Shown: positions 1-8,679, counted from the stretch's first letter. The stretch is 33,013 bases of DNA from SCQX01 sp035720945 (GCA_035720945.1 DASTNK010000061.1:1-33013), one strand, 5' to 3'. Notes: a model not told the origin generated them from the sequence alone. Program-made: numbers and translations.

Positions 1-359
1 TCGTCGGGGGCCAGGAGCACCCATTCACGCGCCGCATCCAGCGCTTCCGACATGTCGCGCCCCGCCGACGCCATCTGGAACGCCCGCTTGGCCAGGCGCG
101 GGTCGAGCGTGTCCTTGGAGAGATCGAGCATGGTTTGGCTGGCGGCGATGAAGTCACCGTGCTGGGCTGCGATTTCAGCGGCCAGAATGCGGTAGAGGAT
201 ATCCGCGGTCAGCTTGACGGAGGGCAGCTGCCCAACCTGCAGATGGATCTCTTCGACGGGCGCGGGGACCTGCCGCACCTCGGCTGCACAGGCCGGAACG
301 AGCCCCTGCAGGCCAAGCAGCACCAGGGCCGTCGACAAGACTTGGAGGGAGTGTTTCAT
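1..359 (-). CDS. TPR-type exported protein, 3' part cut off by the window edge
   Basis: The reading frame starts at the ATG at 357-359 and stays open to position 1, giving at least 119 residues. The N-terminus (MKHSLQVLSTALVLLGLQG, then VPACAAE) looks like a Sec signal peptide. The Cys lies in a poor lipobox because Pro is at -2, so a lipoprotein is possible but not clear. From about residue 50 the chain is helical and Ala-rich (LTADILYRILAAEIAAQHGD, then SKDTLDPRLAKRAFQMA). This is the pattern of the long periplasmic tetratricopeptide proteins found beside mutM in Bordetella and its relatives. It is divergent from mutM with a 114-base gap. The TPR assignment is from memory of that family and from helix periodicity. 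The C-terminal repeats are outside the window. Confidence 0.8.
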   Translation of the reverse strand, partial: MKHSLQVLSTALVLLGLQGLVPACAAEVRQVPAPVEEIHLQVGQLPSVKLTADILYRILAAEIAAQHGDFIAASQTMLDLSKDTLDPRLAKRAFQMASAGRDMSEALDAAREWVLLAPD

Positions 360-473
360 TCAGTTGGACCACTGGCGCCGCCGCTACACTTGGCGCACAA
401 AACGGACTATCGTACAAGCAGCACACAAGATGGCTGATCAGCCATCCGGATTTCCCGATGTTAGCACCCCCGT

Positions 474-1301
474 ATGCCTGAACTGCCAGAAGTCGAAACC
501 ACGCGTCGCGGAATTGCGACGATTATGCCGGGCCGAACCTTGACACGCCTCGTGATTCATGAGCCGCGCCTGCGCTGGCCCGTGCCGGACGACATCGCTG
601 AAAGGGTCCGTGACCACCCTGTGCTGGAGTGCGGGCGCCGAGGCAAGTATCTGCTCATCCGCTTCGACAACGGCACGATGATTGTCCACCTTGGCATGTC
701 GGGCTCGCTACGGCGTGTTCCGCTGGACGCGTCGCGCCGCAAGCACGACCACGTGGAATGGCTGTTCGCCGATGCGCGCTTCCTGCTGCACGATCCGCGC
801 CGATTCGGGGCCGTGCTGTGGCACGATGCGGCGGATGGCCCGATCACCGAACACCCCCTGCTGACGAAACTGGGCGTGGAGCCTTTCGACCCGGCATTCA
901 CTGCGGCCCACTTGCACGCCGGCTTGCGCGGCAAGGCGTCGTCGATCAAGTCCGTGCTGCTGAACGGCCAAGTGGTGGTGGGGGTGGGCAACATCTACGC
1001 GTCAGAGGCGCTGTTCCGGGCGCGGATCAACCCCAAGGCCAAGGCCGGGTCGCTGTCGCCGAAACGCTGCGCCCGCCTGGCCGACGCAGTGCGCCAGACA
1101 CTGGACGACGCACTGGCATCGGGCGGCAGCACGCTGCGTGACTATGTCGACGCCAGCGGCGAGCCCGGCGCCTACTTTGCCCTGCACGCCGCCGTCTACG
1201 ATCGTGAAGGACAGCCCTGCCGGATCTGCCAGACCCCAATACGCCGCATCGTCCAGGGCCAACGGGCGACTTACTACTGCCCCACATGCCAGCGACGATA
1301 A
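474..1301 (+). CDS. mutM: Formamidopyrimidine-DNA glycosylase (Fpg/MutM)
   Basis: This is a bifunctional base-excision repair enzyme that removes 8-oxoguanine and formamidopyrimidines and cleaves the abasic site by beta,delta-elimination. The 275-residue length is normal. The N-terminus MPELPEVE supplies the catalytic Pro2 and Glu3, and Lys58 in GRRGKYLL matches the conserved DNA-contacting lysine. The C-terminal zinc finger is intact, with Cys249, Cys252, Cys269 and Cys272 (CRIC...CPTC). Upstream ATGs are not usable because the Pro must be residue 2, which fixes the start. It is divergent from the TPR gene and is followed by a separate promoter for the next operon, so it is probably transcribed alone. 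I saw no frameshift or missing catalytic residue. Confidence 0.97.
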   Translation: MPELPEVETTRRGIATIMPGRTLTRLVIHEPRLRWPVPDDIAERVRDHPVLECGRRGKYLLIRFDNGTMIVHLGMSGSLRRVPLDASRRKHDHVEWLFADARFLLHDPRRFGAVLWHDAADGPITEHPLLTKLGVEPFDPAFTAAHLHAGLRGKASSIKSVLLNGQVVVGVGNIYASEALFRARINPKAKAGSLSPKRCARLADAVRQTLDDALASGGSTLRDYVDASGEPGAYFALHAAVYDREGQPCRICQTPIRRIVQGQRATYYCPTCQRR

Positions 1302-1342
1302 TCGTCTGGCCCGAGCCCAATAATTAGTCTATGACAAACGTA

Positions 1343-1371
1343 TTGCATAAAATCAAACATTCAACTATAGT
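1343..1371 (+). promoter_or_regulatory. sigma70-type promoter of the homogentisate operon
   Basis: TTGCAT (1343-1348), a 17-base AT-rich spacer and TATAGT (1366-1371) form a near-consensus sigma70 promoter. It lies between the mutM stop and the ATG at 1396. Transcription would begin near 1378, leaving a leader of roughly 18 bases that contains GGAG about eight bases before the ATG. The strongly AT-rich stretch at 1318-1371 stands out against the GC-rich surroundings. No clear operator palindrome was seen. Confidence 0.75.
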
Positions 1372-1395
1372 GCCCCCATCACTTCGGAGCCGCCC

Positions 1396-2352
1396 ATGAC
1401 CAAGCAATTCGCCTCGCACGCCGACCTGGAAGACAAGGTCGTCTCGTTCGACAAACTGTCCGACAACGCCTACGCCTACACCGCCGAGGGCGATCCCAAC
1501 ACCGGTATCATCATCGGCGATGACGCCGTCATGGTGATCGACACCCAGGCCACCCCCGTCATGGCGCAAGACGTCATCCGCCGCATCCGCGAGGTGACCG
1601 ACAAACCCATCAAATACATCCTGCTGTCGCACTACCACGCTGTGCGCGTGCTGGGCGCCTCCGCCTATGGCGCCCAGGAAATCATCGCCAGCCGCGACAC
1701 CTACGACCTCATCGTCGAACGCGGCGAACAAGACAAGGCCAGCGAGATCGGCCGCTTCCCCCGCCTGTTCCGCGCCGTGGAATCCGTGCCAGACGGCCTC
1801 ACCTGGCCCACCATCACGTTCGAAGGCGAAATGACGGTCAACCTGGGCAACCTGGAAGTGCAAATCCTGCAGGTCGGGCGCGGGCACACCAAAGGCGACA
1901 CCATCGCCTGGCTGCCTGAACAGAAAATCCTGTTCGCGGGCGACCTGGTCGAATACCAGTCCACGCCCTATGCCGGTGATTGCTATTTCCGCGAGTGGCC
2001 GTACACACTCGATACGCTGGCCAGTTTCAGCGCGGAAAAACTGGTGCCCGGCCGCGGCCCGTCACTGCGGTCGGCCGCCGAAGTGCGAAAGGGCCTGGCC
2101 GGCACGCGCGCTTTTCTCACCGACCTGTACTCTTGCGTGAATTCGGGCGTGGCCGACGGCAAGGACTTGAAGACCATCTACCGCGAAACCTACGCCTTCA
2201 TGCAGCCACGCTATGCCGACTGGGTCATCTTCGACCACTGCATGCCGTTCGACGTCTCGCGCGCCTACGACGAGGCCACCGGCTACGACGACCCCAGAAT
2301 CTGGACCGCCGAGCGCGACCTGGAAATGTGGAAACAACTCGAAGGGAACTGA
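1396..2352 (+). CDS. MBL-fold protein with one metal site largely lost
   Basis: A 318-residue metallo-beta-lactamase-fold protein and the first gene of the homogentisate operon. The fold is indicated by the hydrophobic strand with Asp (VMVIDTQA, about 45-52), the histidine loop at 77-86, GRGHTKGD at 161-168 (His164) and FAGDLVE at 180-186 (Asp183). The usual HxHxDH loop reads H79-Y-H81-A-V83-R84, so the Asp and His of the second site are replaced by Val and Arg. The usual PGHG loop reads PGRG (Arg220). The first metal site (His79, His81, His164) is complete; the second keeps only Asp183. Substrate is unknown. A role in hydrolysing a thioester, lactone or ester upstream of homogentisate is only an inference from the operon. 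The start has GGAG eight bases upstream. Confidence 0.9.
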   Translation: MTKQFASHADLEDKVVSFDKLSDNAYAYTAEGDPNTGIIIGDDAVMVIDTQATPVMAQDVIRRIREVTDKPIKYILLSHYHAVRVLGASAYGAQEIIASRDTYDLIVERGEQDKASEIGRFPRLFRAVESVPDGLTWPTITFEGEMTVNLGNLEVQILQVGRGHTKGDTIAWLPEQKILFAGDLVEYQSTPYAGDCYFREWPYTLDTLASFSAEKLVPGRGPSLRSAAEVRKGLAGTRAFLTDLYSCVNSGVADGKDLKTIYRETYAFMQPRYADWVIFDHCMPFDVSRAYDEATGYDDPRIWTAERDLEMWKQLEGN

Positions 2353-2393
2353 AGTCCGCCCCCCACTGACAACCACTATCCGGGTATCGGGCC

Positions 2394-4100
2394 ATGGGAG
2401 ACATCGATTACCAGACGATGGAGTTCACCTACCGGCCGCAAGCCCCGGGGCCGGGACGGCATCCGGTGGTCGTGGTGGGAGCGGGGCCGGTCGGCCTGAC
2501 GGTCGCGCTGGATTTGGCGCGGCGCGGCAACAGGGTGCTGGTCATCGACGATGATTTCCGACTATCCACCGGCTCGCGCGCCATCTGCTTCGCCAAGCGC
2601 ACGCTCGACGTCTGGGATCGCCTCGGGGTCGGGCAGCGCATGGTCGACAAAGGGGTGTCCTGGAACGTCGGTAAAGTGTTCTTCAAGGACAAGGAAGTCT
2701 GGCGCTTCGATCTGCTGCCGGAATCGGGCCACCGGCGTCCAGCGTTCATCAACCTGCAACAGTATTATTGTGAAGGCTATCTATACGAACAAGCCGAGCT
2801 GCACCCGCTGATCGAGTTGCGCTGGAAGCACAAGGCCGTGGCCGCCAACGCACTGCCCGGCGGGGTCGAACTCACGATCGAAACACCCGATGGCCCATAC
2901 GCCCTGCAAGCCGATTGGCTCATCGCCTGCGACGGCTCGCGCTCGCCAACCCGCAGGATGCTGGGCGAGGAAGCCCACGGCCGCATGTTCCGCGACCGCT
3001 TCCTCATCGCCGACATCAAGATGCGCGCCGACTTCCCCGCCGAACGCTGGTTCTGGTTCGACCCGCCATTCCACCCCAACCAGTCGGTGCTGTTGCACAG
3101 CCAACCCGATAACGTCTGGCGCGTGGATTTCCAGTTGGGCTGGGATGCCGATCCGGTTGAAGAGGTCAAACCCGAAAACGTCATCCCGCGACTCAAGGCA
3201 TTGCTGGGCGACGATGTCGCCTTCGAATTGGAATGGGTCAGCATCTATACCTTCTCTTGTGAACGCATGGACCACTTCCGCCACGGCCGGGTGCTGTTCG
3301 CCGGAGACTCAGCGCATCGTGTCTCGCCATTCGGGGCACGGGGTGCCAACAGTGGCGTACAGGATGCCGACAATCTGGGCTGGAAGCTCGATCTCGTCTT
3401 GCGCGGCCAGGCCCCTGAAACCCTGCTCGACTCCTACGCCAGCGAACGCGGGCAAGCCGCCGACGAGAACGTGCGTCATTCGACGCGATCCACTGATTTC
3501 ATCACCCCGAAGAGCCCCATCAGCCGGCTATTCCGCGATACGGTGCTGCGGCTGTCGCGTGACCACGAATTCGCACGCGCCTTTGTCAACAGCGGCCGGC
3601 TGTCCACGGCAACGCGCTATACGGCGTCCCCGCTCAACACGCCCGACACGGAGCAGTTCGCGCCATCATTGGCCGTTGGCGACACCGCGCCGGATGCCCC
3701 CATCACCCTCGCCGGCCAAGCCGGCTGGTGGTTGAGCCGGCTTGGCGGGCCGTTCGTGCTGGCCGTGTTCCATCCACATCGGGCGCCATCGCCCCAAGTC
3801 ATGGAAACACTCGGCGCGCTGTGCCGTCATCACGCCAACATCCAGGTAGCGCTCGTGCGCGCGGTCGGCGGGGCTGACGACGATGCCGTCATCGCGGGCC
3901 ATTTCCCACCTGGCAACCTGGTCGTCGTCGAAGACACCGACGGGCTACTCCAAAAACGGTACGACGCGCGCGATGGCACGTGTTACTTGATCCGGCCCGA
4001 CCAGCATATCGCCGCGCGCTGGCGCGGCATCGACACCGACCGCATCCAGGCCGCGTTGCGACGCGCCATCGGCCACTCACAACAGGCGAACCCGGCATGA
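2394..4100 (+). CDS. MhpA/PHBH-type FAD-dependent aromatic monooxygenase
   Basis: A 568-residue single-component flavoprotein hydroxylase. The FAD-binding GxGxxG is at 29-34 (GAGPVG), the DG motif at 180-190 (CDGSRSPTRR) and the GD motif at 304-320 (GDSAHRVSPFGARGANSG). A C-terminal thioredoxin-like domain starts near residue 420, as in phenol and 3-hydroxyphenylpropionate hydroxylases. The family uses NAD(P)H and O2 to add a hydroxyl to a phenolic ring. Its position before hmgA suggests that it makes homogentisate or a related hydroquinone, for example from a hydroxyphenylacetate. The substrate cannot be read from the sequence. Its stop overlaps the next start (ATGA at 4097-4100), so the two are translationally coupled. 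The ribosome-binding site before 2394 is weak, and a Met at residue 9 is an alternative start. Confidence 0.92.
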   Translation: MGDIDYQTMEFTYRPQAPGPGRHPVVVVGAGPVGLTVALDLARRGNRVLVIDDDFRLSTGSRAICFAKRTLDVWDRLGVGQRMVDKGVSWNVGKVFFKDKEVWRFDLLPESGHRRPAFINLQQYYCEGYLYEQAELHPLIELRWKHKAVAANALPGGVELTIETPDGPYALQADWLIACDGSRSPTRRMLGEEAHGRMFRDRFLIADIKMRADFPAERWFWFDPPFHPNQSVLLHSQPDNVWRVDFQLGWDADPVEEVKPENVIPRLKALLGDDVAFELEWVSIYTFSCERMDHFRHGRVLFAGDSAHRVSPFGARGANSGVQDADNLGWKLDLVLRGQAPETLLDSYASERGQAADENVRHSTRSTDFITPKSPISRLFRDTVLRLSRDHEFARAFVNSGRLSTATRYTASPLNTPDTEQFAPSLAVGDTAPDAPITLAGQAGWWLSRLGGPFVLAVFHPHRAPSPQVMETLGALCRHHANIQVALVRAVGGADDDAVIAGHFPPGNLVVVEDTDGLLQKRYDARDGTCYLIRPDQHIAARWRGIDTDRIQAALRRAIGHSQQANPA

Positions 4101-4303
4101 GCTCTCTCAACACCCGGCGCAATCTGCCCGCTCCCGACGACTTCTACGAAAACCTGATCGATGCGCATCGGGACTTGAGTGACACCCAAAGCCAGGCGTT
4201 GAACGCCGCGCTGGTGCTACTGCTATCGAATCACATCGGCGACACAGACGTACTGCATGAAGCGCTGGCCGCCGCTCGGAAGATCGCACGGGAAAGCACC
4301 TGA
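4097..4303 (+). CDS. Small DUF2783-like protein coupled to the monooxygenase
   Basis: A 68-residue acidic, mostly helical soluble protein with no signal peptide or cysteine. The start ATG overlaps the monooxygenase stop by four bases (ATGA). The core (FYENLIDAHRDLSDTQSQAL, then LNAALVLLLSNHIGD) matches what I recall of the DUF2783 family, which is found next to FAD monooxygenases of hmg clusters in Burkholderiales. The coupling suggests near-equimolar synthesis with the monooxygenase, so an accessory or stabilising subunit is a reasonable guess. No biochemical function is known to me. Confidence 0.8.
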   Translation: MSSLNTRRNLPAPDDFYENLIDAHRDLSDTQSQALNAALVLLLSNHIGDTDVLHEALAAARKIAREST

Positions 4304-4346
4304 TTCCCGTGCATCAGCGCCCAACCATCACAGGAGCCGCCGTATC

Positions 4347-5651
4347 ATGAGCACCCCGACGCTGTTACCGGGCTTCGGCAACCATTTCGCCACCGAGGCC
4401 CTGCCCGGCGCCCTGCCGCAAGGGCGTAATTCGCCGCAACGGTGCCCGTATGGACTGTATGCGGAACAGCTCTCGGGCACGGCCTTCACCGTGGGCCGGG
4501 CCAGCAACCGTCATTCATGGCTGTACCGCATCCGGCCCGCCGCCGCCGAGCAGCAGCCTTTCGCCCGCTACCCGGGCGCCTCCGCATGGTCGAACCAGTT
4601 CAATCAGGGTCCGGTCACACCCGACCCGCTGCGCTGGGACCCGCTGCCGGCACCCACCACCCCGATGGACTTCATCGACGGCATGCACACCTGGGCGGGC
4701 AACGGGCACTGCGACGAGCAGATGGGCTGCGGCATCAATCTGTATGCCGCCAATCACTCCATGCAAGGCCGCTTCTTCTACAACGCCGATGCGGAAATGC
4801 TCATTGTGCCGCGCGAAGGGCGCCTGCGCCTGGCCACCGAACTGGGGCGCATCGAAGTGGAGCCGTGCGAGATCGCGGTCATTCCCCGGGGCGTGCGCCT
4901 GCGTGTCGAGTTGCCGGACGGCGCCGCCAGCGGCTACATGCTCGAGAACTTCGGCCTGCCATTCCGCCTGCCCGAATTGGGTCCGCTGGGGTCGAACGGC
5001 CTGGCCAACGCGCGGGACTTCCTGACGCCCCGCGCCTGGTTCGAAGACGAGGAAGGTGACTTCGAACTCATCGCGAAATTCACCGGAGGCCTCTGGCATG
5101 CCGCCATCCAGCATTCGCCGCTGGACGTGGTCGCCTGGCACGGGACGCATGCCCCCTACAAATACGACCTGCGGCATTTCAACACGGTGGGGTCCATCAG
5201 CTACGACCATCCCGACCCCTGCATCTTCACAGTGCTCACGTCGCCGTCGCACGCCGCCGGCATCGCCAATGTCGACTTTGTCGTTTTTCCGCCGCGCATC
5301 CTGGTGGCGGAAGACACATTCCGCCCGCCCTGGTTCCATCGCAACGCGGCCAGCGAATTCATGGGGCTGATCCAAGGCCGATACGATGCCAAGGCCGAGG
5401 GTTTCGTGCCAGGCGGCGCCAGCCTGCACAATTGCATGACCCCACATGGCCCGGACGCCGCCACCTTCGAGAAGGCGGCGCGCGCCGACACCCACCAACC
5501 CGACCACATCCGCGACACCATGGCCTTCATGTTCGAAACCGGACGCGTGATACGCCCGACACGGGCCGCGCTGGAGTCCACAACGCGTCAGAAGCGTTAC
5601 ACGGAGTGCTGGCATGGCCTGGCCCGGCATTTCGACCCCACACACCCCTGA
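4347..5651 (+). CDS. hmgA: Homogentisate 1,2-dioxygenase
   Basis: This Fe(II) dioxygenase opens the ring of homogentisate to maleylacetoacetate, the central step of tyrosine/phenylalanine and hydroxyphenylacetate degradation. The 434-residue length is normal for the family. It begins with the typical LLPGFGNHF and NSPQRCPYGLYAEQLSG blocks. The iron ligands are present: His331 and Glu337 in FHRNAASEFMGL, and His367 in MTPHGPD, matching His335, Glu341 and His371 of the human enzyme with a constant offset of four. The chosen ATG at 4347 has AGGAG upstream at 4332-4336; the frame is open further upstream, but conservation begins here. It sits 43 bases after the DUF2783-like gene and 16 bases before fahA. 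Confidence 0.97.
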   Translation: MSTPTLLPGFGNHFATEALPGALPQGRNSPQRCPYGLYAEQLSGTAFTVGRASNRHSWLYRIRPAAAEQQPFARYPGASAWSNQFNQGPVTPDPLRWDPLPAPTTPMDFIDGMHTWAGNGHCDEQMGCGINLYAANHSMQGRFFYNADAEMLIVPREGRLRLATELGRIEVEPCEIAVIPRGVRLRVELPDGAASGYMLENFGLPFRLPELGPLGSNGLANARDFLTPRAWFEDEEGDFELIAKFTGGLWHAAIQHSPLDVVAWHGTHAPYKYDLRHFNTVGSISYDHPDPCIFTVLTSPSHAAGIANVDFVVFPPRILVAEDTFRPPWFHRNAASEFMGLIQGRYDAKAEGFVPGGASLHNCMTPHGPDAATFEKAARADTHQPDHIRDTMAFMFETGRVIRPTRAALESTTRQKRYTECWHGLARHFDPTHP

Positions 5652-5667
5652 TATCAGAAGGCGTGAC

Positions 5668-6996
5668 ATGACCCATTCCGATCTGAACGAAACCCACGAT
5701 CCGGCGCTACGCAGTTGGGTGGCCAGCGCCAACACGGCCGACAACGGCTTCCCCATCCAGAATCTGCCTTATGGCATCGCCCGTCGTCGTGGCGGCGATG
5801 AACCGTTGCGCCCCGTGGTGGCCATCGGCGCGCAAATGCTCGATCTGGCGGGTCTGGCTCGGGCCAAGCCGTTCCAGGGTGTGGCCGCGGACGCGCTGGA
5901 CACGTGCCGTGGCAGCACATTGAACCCCCTGATGGCGCTGACGCCCGCGCATTGGTCCGCTCTGCGCCTGGCGTTATCGCGCGCGCTGCGCGAGGGCTCG
6001 ACACTGCGCGACACCCTCCGCCCGTTGCTGATGAACCAGGCCGACGTGGAATTCGGGCTACCGGCGCACATCGGCGACTACACCGATTTCTATATCTCCA
6101 TCCACCATGCCACCGCCGTCGGCCGGCTGTTCCGCCCCGACAATCCCCTGCTGCCGAACTACAAATGGGTGCCCATCGGGTATCACGGCCGCGCCTCCAG
6201 CATTGGCGTGTCGGGGCAGGTGTTCCCACGCCCCGTTGGCCAGACCCGCCCGGCGGGCGACGGCCAGGCGCCGGGTTTTGGCCCCTGCCAGCGGCTGGAC
6301 TACGAACTGGAGCTGGGGGTGCTCACCGGGCAGGGCAACGCGCCCGGCCAGCGCATACCCATCAACCAGGCGGAAAACCACGCCTTCGGATTATGCCTGC
6401 TCAACGACTGGTCGGCGCGTGACATTCAGGCCTGGGAATATCAACCCCTGGGACCGTTCCTGGCCAAGAATTTCGCCACCACGATTTCGCCCTGGGTCGT
6501 CACCCTGGAAGCGCTGGCGCCGTTCCGCGCGCCGTTCACCCATCCCGCGAGCGATCCGCAACCCCTACCCTATCTGGCCTCCGCCGAGAACAGCGCCGGC
6601 GGCGCGTTCGACATAGACCTGGACGTGCTGCTGAGCACACGGCGGTCGCGGGCCGCCCATACCGAGCCGGCGGTACTGTCACGCAGCAACTTCAAATACG
6701 CATATTGGACCATTGCGCAGATGATCACCCACCACACCGTCAGCGGCTGCGATCTCCGCCCCGGCGATCTGCTGGGAACCGGCACGCAATCCGGCCCACA
6801 AGCCGGCCAGGAAGGGTCGCTGCTCGAGCTGAACCAGGGCGGGAAGAAACCGATAGCGCTGCCCTGGGGCGAGACACGCAAGTTCCTGGAGGATCACGAC
6901 GAAGTCATTCTTCGAGCCGCCTGCCGCAAGAATGGCTATCCCACCATAGGTTTCGGCGAGTGCGCGGGCACCGTGCTGCCAAGCCTGCCCACATGA
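5668..6996 (+). CDS. fahA: Fumarylacetoacetase
   Basis: Hydrolyses fumarylacetoacetate to fumarate and acetoacetate, the last step of the homogentisate pathway. The protein is 442 residues, close to the eukaryotic-type FAH. Diagnostic blocks are present: GDYTDFYISIHHATAVG (Ca2+ Asp and catalytic His), YKWVPIGYHGRASS, LDYELELGVL (metal-binding Glu pair) and LLNDWSARDIQAWEYQPLGP (metal-binding Asp). The ATG at 5668 follows AGAAGG and is in frame with a longer open frame that overlaps hmgA and lacks conserved content. Maleylacetoacetate isomerase, needed between HmgA and FahA, is not in this operon, so it must lie elsewhere or the isomerisation uses glutathione or another enzyme. It is the last gene of the operon. 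Confidence 0.97.
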   Translation: MTHSDLNETHDPALRSWVASANTADNGFPIQNLPYGIARRRGGDEPLRPVVAIGAQMLDLAGLARAKPFQGVAADALDTCRGSTLNPLMALTPAHWSALRLALSRALREGSTLRDTLRPLLMNQADVEFGLPAHIGDYTDFYISIHHATAVGRLFRPDNPLLPNYKWVPIGYHGRASSIGVSGQVFPRPVGQTRPAGDGQAPGFGPCQRLDYELELGVLTGQGNAPGQRIPINQAENHAFGLCLLNDWSARDIQAWEYQPLGPFLAKNFATTISPWVVTLEALAPFRAPFTHPASDPQPLPYLASAENSAGGAFDIDLDVLLSTRRSRAAHTEPAVLSRSNFKYAYWTIAQMITHHTVSGCDLRPGDLLGTGTQSGPQAGQEGSLLELNQGGKKPIALPWGETRKFLEDHDEVILRAACRKNGYPTIGFGECAGTVLPSLPT

Positions 6997-7084
6997 TGAT
7001 ACAAGGCGAATACTCCTCGAACGGCTTGGGAAAACTGTTCGAACCGGATCAAATACCCGCCAGGTGAATCCTCCGAGGCTTGTT

Positions 7085-7111
7085 CGTTCCGGGCCAACCT
7101 GGGCCGGAACG
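7085..7111. terminator. Hairpin between convergent fahA and the FAD oxidase gene
   Basis: CGTTCCGG (7085-7092) and CCGGAACG (7104-7111) form a perfect 8-bp GC-rich stem with an 11-base loop. It lies between the fahA stop and the stop of the convergent gene at 7114, where a bidirectional terminator would be useful. There is no T tract on either side, so it may act with Rho or only protect 3' ends. Confidence 0.45.
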
Positions 7112-7113
7112 CA

Positions 7114-8526
7114 TCAGGCCAGGACCTTGCCGGGATTCATCAGTCCGTCGGGATCGAGCGCCTGCTTGATCTTACGCATGATGGCCAGTTCGACCGGGTC
7201 TTTGTATTTGGGCAGCGCATCGCGCTTGAGCTGCCCCACGCCGTGCTCGGCGCTGATCGAGCCGGCGAACCGGTGCACGCTGTCATGCACCAGTTCGTAC
7301 ACCGCGTATTGGCGATCCAACAGTTCCTGCTCTGTGAAGGCCTGGCCCCGCGCCACGTTGTAGTGCAGATTGCCGTCGCCAAGGTGCCCGAAGATGACGT
7401 GCTCGATGCCCGGGAACGCCGCCTGCAGCGCGGCGTTGGTGACCCGCACGAATTCAGCCATGCGCGACACCGGAATGGACACATCGTGCTTGATGCTCTT
7501 GCCGAAGGCCTTTTCCGCCAACGGGATGCTCTCGCGCAGGTGCCACAGCGCCTTGCTCTGGGCCACGTTTTCGGCAATGACCGCGTCGGGCACCAGGCCG
7601 GACTCCAGCATGCCCCCCACCACGGCCTCGAAGCGCTCGCGCGCGTGTTGCGCGCTTTCACTGTCGGACAACTCCAGCAGCGCGTACCAGGGAAGCTGCG
7701 CCGAGGGGCCATCGAAAGGAATGCGCTGTTGTGGGTAGCATTCAACCACGCCCTTCAGACAATTGCCGGCGATGAGCTCGAACCCCGTCAGTGAGGCGCC
7801 GAACCCCTTGCGGGCCACCGACAACACCTTGACCGCGTCCTCCACGGACGACAACCCCAGCAGCGCCGTGCATTGCGCGACCGGCAATGGATACAGCTTG
7901 AGTTCGACCGCGGTGATGATGCCCAGCGTGCCCTCACTGCCGATGAACAGGTCGCGCAGGTCATAGCCGGTGTTGTCCTTGCGCAAGCCGCGCAGGCCGT
8001 GCCAGATCTCTCCTTGAGGCGTGACCACCTCAAGCCCCAGCGCCAGCTCGCGCGTGTTGCCGTATCGCAGGACCTGCGTGCCGCCTGCGTTGGTGCCCAG
8101 GTTGCCGCCCACTGTGCAACTGCCCTCGGCCGCCAGACTGAGCGGCAGCAGCCGGTCGGCGTCCCGCGCCGCCTGCTGGGCCGCCTGCAATATGCAGCCT
8201 GCCTCGACCACCATGGTGTCGTTGTCGGTATCGATGGCGCGAATCCGATTCATGCGCGTGAGCGACACCACAAGCGCGGTGCCGCTGCCATCGGGCGTTG
8301 CGCCCCCGCACAGGCCCGTGTTGCCACCTTGCGGCACAATGGGCACCCGATGCGCCGCGCACCACTTCACCACATCCGCCACTTCCCCGGTCGAACCCGG
8401 CCGCACCACTGCCAGCACGCGGCCATGATAGCGATCACGCCAATCGGTGCAGTAGGGTTCGGCATCGCCGCCGGTCAGCACATTGGCCTTGCCCACTATT
8501 TGAATCAATTCGTCCGTTTGCGCCAT
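7114..8526 (-). CDS. FAD-linked D-2-hydroxyacid dehydrogenase (GlcD/D-lactate/D-2-hydroxyglutarate dehydrogenase family)
   Basis: A 470-residue flavoprotein of the VAO/PCMH fold. The FAD-binding block VPQGGNTGLCGG is at about 65-76, followed by the family blocks LGTNAGGTQVLRYGN and FIGSEGTLGIIT. The C-terminal half carries the metal- and substrate-binding motifs FGHLGDGNLHYN and ISAEHGVGQLKRD. This combination is typical of D-2-hydroxyglutarate and D-lactate dehydrogenases that pass electrons to ETF, quinone or cytochrome. Which hydroxyacid is used cannot be told from sequence alone. It is convergent with fahA and divergent from the phosphomutase gene, so it appears to be a single transcription unit. 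The start ATG is at 8526. No motif is missing. Confidence 0.93.
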   Translation of the reverse strand: MAQTDELIQIVGKANVLTGGDAEPYCTDWRDRYHGRVLAVVRPGSTGEVADVVKWCAAHRVPIVPQGGNTGLCGGATPDGSGTALVVSLTRMNRIRAIDTDNDTMVVEAGCILQAAQQAARDADRLLPLSLAAEGSCTVGGNLGTNAGGTQVLRYGNTRELALGLEVVTPQGEIWHGLRGLRKDNTGYDLRDLFIGSEGTLGIITAVELKLYPLPVAQCTALLGLSSVEDAVKVLSVARKGFGASLTGFELIAGNCLKGVVECYPQQRIPFDGPSAQLPWYALLELSDSESAQHARERFEAVVGGMLESGLVPDAVIAENVAQSKALWHLRESIPLAEKAFGKSIKHDVSIPVSRMAEFVRVTNAALQAAFPGIEHVIFGHLGDGNLHYNVARGQAFTEQELLDRQYAVYELVHDSVHRFAGSISAEHGVGQLKRDALPKYKDPVELAIMRKIKQALDPDGLMNPGKVLA

Positions 8527-8679
8527 GTCGTTCGTGCCCCTTCGGTTTCAACGCGATTCCGGAATGATTGTAGCCCCGCGCAAAACTGGAACGACCGTGA
8601 CCATTCCGCGATAATGGCCACCCTGCACGCGCACGATGTGCCGCCTGTGCGCGCCACCGAGCAGAACCCAAGGACCCCC

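Noticed and set aside
4515..5756. 413-codon minus-strand frame opposite hmgA
   Set aside because: It is a shadow frame over a gene with all iron ligands intact.
7873..8679. Long N-terminal extension of the phosphomutase frame
   Set aside because: It lies antisense to the FAD oxidase gene. Conservation starts at the ATG at 8680, which has its own AAGGA site.
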